Shown here one piece after another: positions 7,297 through 15,635 of a DNA stretch of 56,975 nt. Below the pieces are notes generated by a model. It did not search any database. It was not told where the DNA came from and was given only the letters and a program-made list of their open reading frames with translations. Where the stretch lies: contig JACQOJ010000085.1 in NCBI GenBank assembly GCA_016202605.1, forward strand, positions 1 through 56,975. Reading direction: 5' to 3'. Made by a program: the position numbers and the translations under genes. Origin of the DNA: Betaproteobacteria bacterium. GTDB lineage: Bacteria > Pseudomonadota > Gammaproteobacteria > Burkholderiales > SG8-41. Position 1 is the stretch's first letter. Each line of letters starts with the position of its first letter.

Positions 7297-8663
7297 ACGC
7301 GAAGAATCAGGTGCTGGTGGTCGACGACGAGGCCGACATCCGGGAGCTGCTCGGCATGACGTTGACGCGCATGGGGCTGGAGACGCATTGCGCGGCGAGC
7401 ACCAGCGAGGCGATCAGGCTGCTCGACCGCAACAGCTACGATCTGTGCGTGACCGACATGCGGCTGCCCGACGGCGACGGGCTGCTGGTGCTCGATCACG
7501 TCGCGCGCCACCATCCCAACACCCCGGTCGCGGTGATCACCGCGCACGGCAGCACCGAGAACGCGGTCGCTGCGCTCAAGGCGGGCGCCTTCGATTACCT
7601 CGCGAAACCGGTGTCGCTCGATCAGTTGCGCACGCTGGTGCGCTCGGCACTCAAGCTGCCGCGGCCGGGACAGGGCCGGCGCGCTACCGACAGCTACGAA
7701 GCGGGCGCCGATCATCCGCCGTTGATCGGCGATTCGGCGCTCATGCGCGCCACCCGCGCCATGATCGACAAGCTCGCGCGCACGCAGGCGCCGATCCACG
7801 TCACCGGCGAGTCGGGCAGCGGCAAGGAGCTGGCGGCGCGCATGATCCACCTGAAGGGCTCGCGCCGCGAAGGCCCGTTCGTCGCGGTCAACTGCGGCGC
7901 GATCCCCGAGACGCTCATGGAGTCGGAGTTCTTCGGCTACCGCAAGGGCGCGTTCACCGGCGCGACCAGCGACCGCGACGGGTTTTTCCAGGCGGCGAGC
8001 GGCGGCACGCTGTTCCTCGACGAAGTCGCCGACCTGCCGCTGCTGATGCAGGTGAAGCTGCTGCGCGCGATCCAGGAGAAGAAGGTGCGCAAGGTCGGCG
8101 CGACCGGCGAGGAGCCGGTGGACGTGCGGATCATCAGCGCCACCCACCGCAATCTCGGCGACGAGGTGAAGAGCGGCGCGTTCCGGCAGGATCTTTATTA
8201 CCGGCTGAACGTGATCGAGCTGAGGATGCCGAGCCTGCGCGAGATGCCGGAGGACATCCCGCTGCTGACGGAGGCGATACTCAGGCGGCAGGCGGGCGCG
8301 TCGCCGCCGCCGCGCGTTGCGGCCGCCGCGCTCGGGGAACTGCAGGCCTACGGCTTTCCGGGCAACGTGCGGGAGCTCGAGAACGTGCTCGAGCGCGCGA
8401 TCGCGCTCGCCAGCGAGGACGAGATCCGCGCCGAAGACCTGCAACTCGCGCCGGCCCAGATCGCGGGCGAGAGCGGCGACGTGTCGGGACTGCCCTTGCA
8501 GGAGCGGCTCGATCTCATCGAGAGAAAGGCGATCCTCGACGCGCTGGAGCAGACGCACTACAACCGCACCGCGGCGGCCAAGGTCCTCGGCATCACCTTC
8601 CGCGCGCTGAGATACCGCATGGAACGGCTCGGGATCAAGGACGAGCTCAACTCCAAAGGCTGA
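7293..8663 (+). CDS. pilR: PilR, sigma-54-dependent response regulator
   Basis: A 456-residue NtrC-family regulator. The receiver domain (1-120) has the acidic pocket VVDDEAD, phospho-acceptor D55 in VTDMRLPD and the lysine in YLAKPVS. The AAA+ domain (about 140-370) has Walker A GESGSGKE, the sigma-54 contact loop GAFTGA, Walker B GGTLFLDEV and the arginine-finger region FRQDLYYRLNV. The C-terminus carries a Fis-type helix-turn-helix (NRTAAAKVLGITFRALRYRMERLGI). It activates sigma-54 promoters such as pilA in response to PilS. GGAGG precedes the ATG, inside the pilS end. The N-terminal start at 7293 gives the normal family length. Confidence 0.95.
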   Translation: MNAKNQVLVVDDEADIRELLGMTLTRMGLETHCAASTSEAIRLLDRNSYDLCVTDMRLPDGDGLLVLDHVARHHPNTPVAVITAHGSTENAVAALKAGAFDYLAKPVSLDQLRTLVRSALKLPRPGQGRRATDSYEAGADHPPLIGDSALMRATRAMIDKLARTQAPIHVTGESGSGKELAARMIHLKGSRREGPFVAVNCGAIPETLMESEFFGYRKGAFTGATSDRDGFFQAASGGTLFLDEVADLPLLMQVKLLRAIQEKKVRKVGATGEEPVDVRIISATHRNLGDEVKSGAFRQDLYYRLNVIELRMPSLREMPEDIPLLTEAILRRQAGASPPPRVAAAALGELQAYGFPGNVRELENVLERAIALASEDEIRAEDLQLAPAQIAGESGDVSGLPLQERLDLIERKAILDALEQTHYNRTAAAKVLGITFRALRYRMERLGIKDELNSKG

Positions 8664-8668
8664 AAGGC

Positions 8669-8691
8669 GTGACCGGTGACCGGTGGCCGGT
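8669..8691 (+). repeat. Dispersed TGACCGG repeat, copy 1 (after pilR)
   Basis: Two consecutive TGACCGG units followed by TGGCCGGT, beginning five bases after the pilR stop. Related copies occur at 15602-15635 and, inverted, at 18396-18425. The remaining bases to 8844 hold no gene that I can support. Confidence 0.6.
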
Positions 8692-8844
8692 CCGTCATTC
8701 CCGAGGAGTCGGGAACCAAATTTCAGCGCATCCTGAATTGGATGCCCATCTTCACGGGCACGACACATATCGTCGCCACGGGTATGACAACCGGGGCCAC
8801 GCGCCACCGACCGCTGACGCCTGGCAACCAACAACTGACTCGAT

Positions 8845-9399
8845 TTGTCCTTGAAGCTGCGCATTGACGAGGACGGGCGGGTCGAAGGCGTGCGCTTCAT
8901 CGCATCGCCCAACTGCGACGAGCGGCCGGCGGGCTGCGGCGTCGAGCTCGTGGTCGTTCACGCGATCGGCCTGCCGCCGGGCGAGTTCGGCGGACCGGGC
9001 GTCATCGAGCTCTTCACCAACCGGCTCGATCCCGGGGCGCATCCGTACTACGCGACGATCGCGGATCTCAGGGTGTCCGCGCACTTCCTGATCCGCCGCG
9101 ACGGTGAACTCATCCAGTTCGTATCGTGCGACCGGCGCGCCTGGCACGCGGGCGCTTCCGGCTGGCGCGGGCGCGAGCGCTGCAACGATTTTTCGATCGG
9201 CGTCGAGCTCGAGGGCAGCGACGAGACGCCGTTCGAGGACGCGCAGTACGAGGCGCTCGCCGCGCTCACGCGCGCGCTGGAGGCGCGGTATCCGATCGCG
9301 GGGATCGTCGGCCACAGCGATATTGCGCCCGGCCGCAAGACCGATCCCGGTCCGCGCTTCGACTGGCCCCGCTACCGCGCCCTGACCCGGACGCCCTGA
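8845..9399 (+). CDS. ampD: AmpD, 1,6-anhydro-N-acetylmuramyl-L-alanine amidase
   Basis: A 184-residue cytoplasmic zinc amidase of the Amidase_2 family. It cleaves the lactyl-amide bond in anhydromuropeptides during cell wall recycling and so keeps AmpC-type beta-lactamase induction low where that system exists. Zinc ligands align with E. coli AmpD as H39 (VVVHAIG), H157 (GHSDIAPGRKTDPG) and D167, with E121 in IGVELEG and K165 as catalytic residues. The start is TTG 8845; no ATG lies before the conserved region. The neighbouring pilR/ampD/nrdA order is common in betaproteobacteria. Confidence 0.93.
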   Translation: MSLKLRIDEDGRVEGVRFIASPNCDERPAGCGVELVVVHAIGLPPGEFGGPGVIELFTNRLDPGAHPYYATIADLRVSAHFLIRRDGELIQFVSCDRRAWHAGASGWRGRERCNDFSIGVELEGSDETPFEDAQYEALAALTRALEARYPIAGIVGHSDIAPGRKTDPGPRFDWPRYRALTRTP

Positions 9400-9551
9400 G
9401 GGAGAAGCCGCATGGCGATCAGCGCGTAAAAGGCCGGCTGGTCCCGCCCCCGGAGGCCGGCGCAACTGCCCAAAATTTGGTCAGCAAATCCCGCCGCCGG
9501 AAACGGTTGTTTCTGTTTCGCAACAGCTTTTAAAAAAACCGCCCAAAGCTA

Positions 9552-9580
9552 TTGCGTTCTCAAAATCACGCTACTAGAAT
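9552..9580 (+). promoter_or_regulatory. nrdAB promoter (sigma-70)
   Basis: TTGCGT (9552-9557), a 17-base spacer and TAGAAT (9575-9580) predict a start near 9587 and a leader of about 95 bases to nrdA. The NrdR-like palindrome just downstream supports its identity. The rest of 9400-9551 shows nothing codable. Confidence 0.6.
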
Positions 9581-9617
9581 TGGTTTCAAACACGGTTTAG
9601 ACCACAACATATTGTGG
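9571..9617 (+). promoter_or_regulatory. NrdR box and weaker partner box at the nrdA promoter
   Basis: CCACAACATATTGTGG (9602-9617) resembles the NrdR box consensus ACACWATATWTWGTGT and is a near-perfect palindrome. NrdR usually binds two boxes about three helical turns apart. The sequence 31 bases upstream (9571-9586, overlapping the -10) is only weakly similar and may be the degenerate partner. Expected action is ATP/dATP-dependent repression of nrdAB by NrdR, which is not encoded in the window. Confidence 0.6.
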
Positions 9618-9682
9618 TTTATGCGGGGGGCGCAGAAGACCCTCCTGATGCCAAAAAAATATAACCATCAAGGAGACAGCAC

Positions 9683-12559
9683 ATGCAGCTAGCCACCGAA
9701 ACGGTCCAGTCCGTGCCGACCGCGGCTCTGGCCATGCCCGAAACGGTTGCCGCGGAGCAATCCATCTATTCGCAGTACAGGGTGATCCGGCGCAACGGCT
9801 CGGTGGTCGGGTTCGAGCCGGCCAAGATTTCCATCGCCATGACCAAGGCGTTCATCGCGGTGAACGGCGGGCAGGGCGCGGCCTCCGCCCGGGTGCGCGA
9901 GCAGGTGGCGCTCCTGACCGGCAACGTGGTGAACGCCCTGATGCGCCGCCAGCCTTCCGGCGGCACCTTCCACATCGAGGACATCCAGGATCAGGTCGAA
10001 CTCGCGCTGATGCGCGCCGGCGAACACAACATCGCGCGCGCCTACGTGCTCTATCGCGAGGAACGGGCGCGGGAACGCGCGCGGCAGCGCGAAGCGCAGC
10101 AGGCCGCCACCGCGCAGGCGGCGCAGCGGGTCATCAATGTCAGCGAGGCGGGCGCGCTCAAGCCGCTCGACCCGGCGCGGCTCACGGCGCTCGTGAACGG
10201 CGCGTGCGAGGGTCTCGGGCGGGAAGTCAGCGCCGAGCCGATCCTGCAGGCGATGCATCGCGATCTCTACGAGGGCGTGCCGATGGAGGAAGTGCGCAAG
10301 TCGCTGATCCTCGCCGCGCGCGCCCTGATCGAGCAGGACCCGGGCTACAGCTACGTCACGGCCCGGCTGCTGCTGCACTCGCTGCGGCTGGAAACGCTGG
10401 GCGAGGAGGTCACGCAGGCGGAGACGGCCGCGCGCTACGCGCAGTATCTGCCGGAGTTCGTGAAGAGGGGAATCGAGGCGGAGCTGCTCGACGAGCGCCT
10501 CGGCGATTACGACCTCGGGTGCCTGGGCGCGGCGCTGGACGCGAGCCGCGATCTCAAGTTCACGTATCTCGGCCTGCAGATCCTCTACGACCGCTATTTC
10601 CTGCACATCCGCGGCCGGCGCATCGAGCTGCCGCAGATCTTCTTCATGCGGGTGGCGATGGGGCTCGCGTTGAATGAACCCGAAGGCAGCCGCGAGGCGC
10701 GCGCCATCGAGTTCTACAACGTGCTGTCGTCCTTCGACTTCATGAGCTCGACGCCGACGCTGTTCAACTCCGGCACGCGCCGCTCGCAGCTCGCGAGCTG
10801 CTATCTCACCACCGTTTCCGACGATCTCGACGGCATCTACGAGGCGATCAAGGAAAACGCGATGCTGCAGAAGTACGCCGGCGGCATCGGCAAAGACTGG
10901 ACGCCGGTGCGCGCGCTCGGCGCCTACATCTCGGGCACCAACGGCAAGTCGCAGGGCGTCGTGCCGTTCCTGAAGGTGGTGAACGACACCGCGGTCGCGG
11001 TCAACCAGGGCGGCAAGAGGAAAGGGGCGGTGTGCTCCTACCTCGAGACCTGGCATCTCGACATCGAGGAATTCCTGGAGCTGCGCAAGAACACGGGCGA
11101 CGACCGCCGCCGCACCCACGACATGAATACCGCCAACTGGGTGCCGGACCTTTTCATGAAGCGCGTGATGGAGAACGGCGAGTGGACGCTGTTCTCGCCG
11201 TCCGACGTGATCGATCTGCACGACAAGTACGGCCAGGCGTTCGAAAAGGCTTACATCGAGTACGAGGCGAAGGCCGCGCGCGGCGAACTGAAGCTCTACA
11301 AGAAGATCCCCGCGCTGCAGCTGTGGCGCAAGATGCTCTCCATGCTCTTCGAGACCGGGCATCCCTGGATCACGTTCAAGGACCCGTGCAACCTGCGTTC
11401 GCCCCAGCAGCACGTCGGGGTCGTGCACAGCTCGAACCTGTGCACGGAGATCACGCTCAACACCGGGCCCGACGAAATCGCGGTGTGCAACCTGGGATCC
11501 GTCAACATGCCCGCGCACCTCGATCTTGCGACCGGCCGCATGGACATGGAAAAGCTGAAGCGCACCGTGGGCACGGCGATGCGCATGTTGGACAACGTGG
11601 TCGACCTCAACTTCTATTCGGTCAACAAGGCGCGCAACTCGAACTTCAAGCACCGGCCGGTGGGTCTGGGGATCATGGGTTTCCAGGACTGCCTGCACCT
11701 GCTGCGCATTCCCTACGGGTCGCAGGCGGCGGTGGAATTCGCCGACCGCTCGATGGAGGCGATCGCCTACACCGCCTACCGGGCCTCGGCCGATCTCGCG
11801 GAGGAGCGCGGACCGTACTCGACTTTCAAGGGCTCGCTGTGGGATCGCGGCATCCAGCCGTTCGACACGCTGAAACTGCTTGCCGAGGAGCGCGGCGGCT
11901 ACGTGGAATGCGACATGTCGGCGGCCCTCGACTGGGGCGCGTTGAGGAAGCGCATCCAGCAGGCCGGCATGAGGAATTCGAACTGCCTCGCGATCGCGCC
12001 GACCGCGACCATCGCCAACATCACGGGGCTCTCGCAATGCATCGAGCCCACTTACCAGAACCTGTACGTGAAGTCGAACCTGTCGGGCGAGTTCACGGTG
12101 GTGAACGAATACCTGGTGCGGGACCTGAAAAAGCTCAATCTGTGGGACGAGGTGATGATCGCGGATCTCAAGTACTTCGACGGTTCGCTCGCCAGGATCG
12201 ACCGCATCCCGCCCGATGTCCGCAGTCTCTATGCGACGGCGTTCGAGATCGAGCCCAGGTGGCTGGTCGAGTGCGCGGCGCGGCGCCAGAAATGGGTCGA
12301 CCAGTCGCAGTCGCTCAACATCTATATGGCCGGCGCTTCGGGCAAGCGGCTCGACGAGACCTACAAGCTCGCGTGGCTGCGGGGGCTCAAGACCACCTAT
12401 TACCTGCGCACGCTGGGCGCCACCTCGGCGGAGAAGTCGACCGTGAAGGCGGGGCAGCTCAACGCCGTGCCGGCCGACGGCGGCATGGTGGCGGCCGCGG
12501 GCGCCGCGGAACCGAAGTTCTGCGCGATCGACGATCCCGAGTGCGAGGCGTGCCAGTGA
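9683..12559 (+). CDS. nrdA: Class Ia ribonucleoside-diphosphate reductase alpha subunit
   Basis: A 958-residue large subunit that reduces NDPs to dNDPs. Residues about 30-125 are an ATP-cone (RRNGSVVGFEPAKI), and a second cone-like region spans about 145-235, explaining the length above the 760 residues of E. coli NrdA. Catalytic-core landmarks are SQLASCYL (first redox Cys), NLCTEITLN (thiyl-radical Cys), VCNLGSVN (second redox Cys) and the tyrosine pair region around TYQNLYV. The C-terminus FCAIDDPECEACQ has the CxxC thioredoxin-reducible tail. AAGGAGAC precedes ATG 9683. It is followed 66 bases later by nrdB, in one operon. A duplicated cone suggests dATP overall activity control. Confidence 0.97.
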   Translation: MQLATETVQSVPTAALAMPETVAAEQSIYSQYRVIRRNGSVVGFEPAKISIAMTKAFIAVNGGQGAASARVREQVALLTGNVVNALMRRQPSGGTFHIEDIQDQVELALMRAGEHNIARAYVLYREERARERARQREAQQAATAQAAQRVINVSEAGALKPLDPARLTALVNGACEGLGREVSAEPILQAMHRDLYEGVPMEEVRKSLILAARALIEQDPGYSYVTARLLLHSLRLETLGEEVTQAETAARYAQYLPEFVKRGIEAELLDERLGDYDLGCLGAALDASRDLKFTYLGLQILYDRYFLHIRGRRIELPQIFFMRVAMGLALNEPEGSREARAIEFYNVLSSFDFMSSTPTLFNSGTRRSQLASCYLTTVSDDLDGIYEAIKENAMLQKYAGGIGKDWTPVRALGAYISGTNGKSQGVVPFLKVVNDTAVAVNQGGKRKGAVCSYLETWHLDIEEFLELRKNTGDDRRRTHDMNTANWVPDLFMKRVMENGEWTLFSPSDVIDLHDKYGQAFEKAYIEYEAKAARGELKLYKKIPALQLWRKMLSMLFETGHPWITFKDPCNLRSPQQHVGVVHSSNLCTEITLNTGPDEIAVCNLGSVNMPAHLDLATGRMDMEKLKRTVGTAMRMLDNVVDLNFYSVNKARNSNFKHRPVGLGIMGFQDCLHLLRIPYGSQAAVEFADRSMEAIAYTAYRASADLAEERGPYSTFKGSLWDRGIQPFDTLKLLAEERGGYVECDMSAALDWGALRKRIQQAGMRNSNCLAIAPTATIANITGLSQCIEPTYQNLYVKSNLSGEFTVVNEYLVRDLKKLNLWDEVMIADLKYFDGSLARIDRIPPDVRSLYATAFEIEPRWLVECAARRQKWVDQSQSLNIYMAGASGKRLDETYKLAWLRGLKTTYYLRTLGATSAEKSTVKAGQLNAVPADGGMVAAAGAAEPKFCAIDDPECEACQ

Positions 12560-12625
12560 GGGCGGGGGCGGGGATTACCCTCTTCCATCAAGTGTCCACC
12601 CATAAGGCGAATAAAGGAGACTGAA

Positions 12626-13750
12626 ATGCTGCGGTTCGAGGAAAACAAGGCATCCGCCGCCGGTGCCGGGCTGGCGCCGGGATCCGCATTCGGCGCGGCG
12701 CGGGTCGCGGAAAGCGATGCGCCGCCGGAGCAGCGCCGCGTCAATATCGCGGACAAGCGCATCATCAACGGCAAGACCGACGTGAACCAGCTCGTGCCGT
12801 TCAAGTACAAATGGGCGTGGGACAAGTATCTTTCGGCCTGCGCCAATCACTGGATGCCGCAGGAAATCCAGATGAGCCGCGACATCGAGCTGTGGAAGAA
12901 CCCGAACGGGCTGACCGACGACGAGCGGCGCGTCGTCAAGCGCAATCTCGGGTTTTTCGTCACGGCCGACTCGCTCGCGGCGAACAATATCGTGCTCGGC
13001 ACCTATCGCCACATCACCGCGCCGGAGTGCCGCCAGTATCTGCTGCGCCAGGCGTTCGAGGAGGCGATCCACACCCATGCCTACCAGTACATCGTGGAGA
13101 GCCTGCAGCTCGACGAGGGCGAGGTGTTCAACGCGTATCACGAGATCCCCTCGATCCGCGACAAGGACGAGTTCCTGATCCCGTTCATCGACACGCTGAC
13201 CGATCCGTCGTTCAGGACCGGGACGCCGGAGAACGATCAGAAGCTGCTGAAGAGCCTTATCGTGTTCGCCTGCATCATGGAAGGCCTCTTCTTCTACGTG
13301 GGCTTCACGCAGATCCTCGCGCTGGGAAGGCAGAACAAGATGACCGGCGCGGCCGAGCAGTACCAGTACATCCTGCGCGATGAATCGATGCACTGCAATT
13401 TCGGGATCGACGTGATCAACACGGTCAAACTCGAGAATCCGCACCTGTGGACGCAGGAATTCCGCGAGGACATCCGCGGGCTCATGACGAAGGCGGTGGA
13501 GCTCGAGTACCGCTACGCCGAGGACACCATGCCGCGCGGCGTGCTGGGACTCAACGCGGCGATGTTCAAGGAGTACCTGCGGTTCATCGCCAACCGCCGC
13601 TGCCAGCAGATCGGCCTGGATGCGCTGTTCGAGGGCGCGACCAATCCGTTTCCGTGGATGGCGGAGATGATCGACCTCAAGAAAGAGCGGAATTTCTTCG
13701 AGACCCGTGTCATCGAGTATCAGACAGGCGGAGCGCTGAGCTGGGATTGA
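12626..13750 (+). CDS. nrdB: Class Ia ribonucleoside-diphosphate reductase beta subunit
   Basis: A 374-residue small subunit housing the diiron-tyrosyl radical cofactor for NrdA. Iron-ligand helices are visible in [15 protein letters not shown] (Glu and His), the later [13 protein letters not shown] (Glu and His) and the first Asp/Glu region upstream. The C-terminus ends [14 protein letters not shown], the tail that docks on NrdA. AAGGAGACTGAA precedes ATG 12626. The first 30 residues are unconserved. It is co-transcribed with nrdA; a GC-rich terminator follows at 13797. Confidence 0.97.
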   Translation: MLRFEENKASAAGAGLAPGSAFGAARVAESDAPPEQRRVNIADKRIINGKTDVNQLVPFKYKWAWDKYLSACANHWMPQEIQMSRDIELWKNPNGLTDDERRVVKRNLGFFVTADSLAANNIVLGTYRHITAPECRQYLLRQAFEEAIHTHAYQYIVESLQLDEGEVFNAYHEIPSIRDKDEFLIPFIDTLTDPSFRTGTPENDQKLLKSLIVFACIMEGLFFYVGFTQILALGRQNKMTGAAEQYQYILRDESMHCNFGIDVINTVKLENPHLWTQEFREDIRGLMTKAVELEYRYAEDTMPRGVLGLNAAMFKEYLRFIANRRCQQIGLDALFEGATNPFPWMAEMIDLKKERNFFETRVIEYQTGGALSWD

Positions 13751-13796
13751 TGCGCGCCTCCCGACAGGAACGGCGGCGATCGGCTCCGCGGACCGC

Positions 13797-13822
13797 GCGG
13801 CGGGGCGCCGCCGCCGGTTTTT
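13797..13822 (+). terminator. Terminator after nrdB
   Basis: GCGGCG (13797-13802) and CGCCGC (13806-13811) form a perfect stem, followed by CGCCGG and TTTTT (13818-13822). It lies about 50 bases past the nrdB stop. The gap between stem and T run weakens the call. Confidence 0.5.
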
Positions 13823-13866
13823 CCGGCTGTCGCTTGCGGACGTAGGCACAGAGGAGACGCGCGCCC

Positions 13867-14172
13867 TTGGGATACAGCCTCAGGAACCGGCGTTATCGAA
13901 GCCGCAGGCTGCGCCTGCACACCGTCACCGAACTGCGCGCCGAGGGCAACTACACGCTGTGGTTGCGCTTCGACGACGGCCTGGAAGGCCATGTTTATCT
14001 CGGCGACTGGGTGGCCAGCACGATGGGCGCGGCGCTGTCGGATCAGGACATGTTCCGCAGGGTCCGGATCGACCCGGTTTCGAATGCCGTGACCTGGGCG
14101 GGCGGAATCAATCTCGATCCCGATGTCCTGTATCGGGATCTGGTGAGCAAGGCCGCAGCGGCCTTGCATTAG
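13867..14172 (+). CDS. DUF2442 domain protein
   Basis: A 101-residue protein with the DUF2442 layout: a strand-rich core YTLWLRFDDGLEGHVYLGDW, then MFRRVRIDPVSNAVTWAGGINLDPDVLY. Family members are small, often beside antitoxin-like DUF4160 genes, but no such partner is present here. The start is TTG 13867; the residues before VTELRAEGNY are basic and not typical, so a later start is possible. Function unknown. Confidence 0.75.
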   Translation: MGYSLRNRRYRSRRLRLHTVTELRAEGNYTLWLRFDDGLEGHVYLGDWVASTMGAALSDQDMFRRVRIDPVSNAVTWAGGINLDPDVLYRDLVSKAAAALH

Positions 14173-14324
14173 GCGAACTGGAGCAGCGCCCGCCGCGCGG
14201 TCGGGGGACCGTGCAGCGGGCTGCGCGACGGTCAGCGGCCCGGTGCAGGGCAACCGGGATGCTGGAGGCGGAACGCCGTGCCTTTAGGTGCGGCGCCTTG
14301 AATGTTTTCGCTAAGGAGGTTCAC

Positions 14325-14627
14325 ATGGCAAAAGCAAAGAAAAAGGCAGCGAAGAAGAAAGCCGCCCGGAAAAAGAAAAAACTCGTGGCAACAAGACCGG
14401 CCCGCAAGGCGGCCGCGCGGAAAACCGCTGCGCGCAAGGCGGCAAAAAAAAGGCCGGCTGGGAAGCCGGCCATGAAAAAAGCAGCCAAGAAAAAGCCTGC
14501 AGTCAAGAAGGCGGCCCCCAGACCGGCGCCGGCGCCGGCAGCACCAGCGTCAGCACCTGCTCCGGCGGCACCCCGTCCGGTCGCGATCCCGGGCGCCTGG
14601 CCGTTTCCCATGGGAAACAAGCCATGA
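14325..14627 (+). CDS. Histone H1-like Lys/Ala-rich DNA-binding protein
   Basis: A 100-residue protein with a near-perfect ribosome binding site (AAGGAGGT) upstream of ATG 14325. Residues 1-67 are KKAAKK/KAAARK-type repeats like bacterial histone H1 homologues and the AlgP tail; residues 68-88 are a Pro/Ala linker (APAPAA); the C-terminus is IPGAWPFPMGNKP. The basic region is expected to bind nucleic acid without strong sequence preference and may compact the nucleoid. The short aromatic C-terminal tail is unusual for simple H1-like repeats and may be a separate recognition or anchoring motif. Low complexity limits family assignment. Confidence 0.75.
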   Translation: MAKAKKKAAKKKAARKKKKLVATRPARKAAARKTAARKAAKKRPAGKPAMKKAAKKKPAVKKAAPRPAPAPAAPASAPAPAAPRPVAIPGAWPFPMGNKP

Positions 14628-14738
14628 CGTCGCAATGTCTGCAGGCCAGCTGTCCTCACCGTGAGACGAGGATGGTTGGGAATCCTGCGGGCATCGGATC
14701 CGACCGCCCGACAGCAGAGCGCTAAAGATACAAAAACT

Positions 14739-14770
14739 CCCCCGCCACCGCAAGCGAAGCGTGGCGGGGG
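14739..14770. terminator. Strong GC hairpin, terminator-like
   Basis: CCCCCGCCAC (14739-14748) pairs perfectly with GTGGCGGGGG (14761-14770) around a 12-base loop. On the plus strand no T tract follows. Read on the minus strand it is followed by GAGTTTTTG. It probably ends or stabilises the upstream H1-like transcript, although the orientation of the T tract favours minus-strand termination. Confidence 0.55.
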
Positions 14771-15060
14771 TGCCGCATTGTTCTCGCCGGCACTGCCCGG
14801 CGCGCAGGGAAATCCATATTAATCATGATGTTGAATTAATGCCGCATGGTGGCATGGTGTTCCGGCATGACAAATCGCGCGCCGGCTCGGGGCATTCTGC
14901 AGCGCGGCGTTATGGCGCGACCGCTGGGTGTCTTGCCGCCGCTGCGCTCTGTCGCTGCTCTTTGATCCTGATCAGTAACGCCCGCGCCCTGCTCTATAGA
15001 CTGCGGAAGCAAGCGGCGCGCGCAGCCGCGCCGCTTCTTCATTTCAACGAGGAGACAAAC
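14771..15060 (+). other. Intergenic region with AT-rich inverted repeat before the DUF302 gene
   Basis: No supported gene. ATTAAT at 14818-14823 is repeated, also as its inverse, at 14835-14840, an AT-rich island in GC-rich DNA that could bind a regulator. A ribosome binding site GAGGAGAC lies just before the ATG at 15061. I could not place a convincing -35/-10 pair. Confidence 0.4.
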
Positions 15061-15537
15061 ATGAATGCGCGAATTTTTTCCGCCATCGCTTTGCTCGTTT
15101 TTGTTGCGACCGTGAGCGCCGGCCGTGCGGCTTCGCCCGAGATCGTGGTTCGCGCGAGCAAGGGCCAGTTCGAAGAGGTCAAGGAACGCGTGGTGCACGC
15201 GATCGAGAACCGCGGTCTCGTCCTCAACTATACCGCCCGCATAGGCGACATGCTCGAGCGTACCGGCAAGGACATCGGCCGCACGCGGCACCTCTACTCC
15301 AGGGCGGAGTCGCTGGAATTCTGCAGCGCGGCGCTGTCGCGCGACACGATGGAAGCCGACCCCCACAACATCGCGTACTGCCCCTACGCGATCGCGGTTT
15401 ACGCGCTGCCGGGCGAGCCGGGGAAGGTTTACCTCTCGTATCGCAAACTTGCGTCGAGCGGCTCCGCGCAGTCCGCGAAGACGCTGCGCGCGGTGGAGAA
15501 ACTGCTGGATGACATTATCCGGGAGGCGGCGCGTTAG
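15061..15537 (+). CDS. Exported DUF302 domain protein
   Basis: A 158-residue protein with a Sec signal peptide (residues 1-24, hydrophobic core AIALLVFVATVSAG, likely cleavage after GRAA). The mature part has the DUF302 fold: FEEVKERVVHAIENRGL, then the body with two cysteines in LEFCSAAL and IAYCPYAIAVYALPGEPGKVYLSYR. DUF302 proteins resemble a small dimeric fold, sometimes fused to or near sulfur or redox genes. Its role here is unknown. GAGGAGAC precedes ATG 15061. Confidence 0.85.
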   Translation: MNARIFSAIALLVFVATVSAGRAASPEIVVRASKGQFEEVKERVVHAIENRGLVLNYTARIGDMLERTGKDIGRTRHLYSRAESLEFCSAALSRDTMEADPHNIAYCPYAIAVYALPGEPGKVYLSYRKLASSGSAQSAKTLRAVEKLLDDIIREAAR

Positions 15538-15601
15538 CCGCGATCCCGTGGTGCACCCGCGTTGCCTGCATCCGCAAGAAGCGGTTCTTAAAGGCGTGGC
15601 C

Positions 15602-15635
15602 AGTGACCGGTGACCGGAGCGGGTGGCCGGTCACG
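15602..15635 (-). repeat. Dispersed TGACCGG repeat, copy 2 (at the ltaE stop)
   Basis: On the plus strand two TGACCGG units are followed by a short insert and TGGCCGGTCAC. GTGACCGG and CCGGTCAC arms can form a hairpin. The ltaE stop codon lies inside the repeat, which therefore sits at the very 3' end of that gene. Confidence 0.6.

Noticed and set aside
9689-12037. 782-codon minus-strand open frame
   Set aside because: Antisense to nrdA with no recognisable domain.
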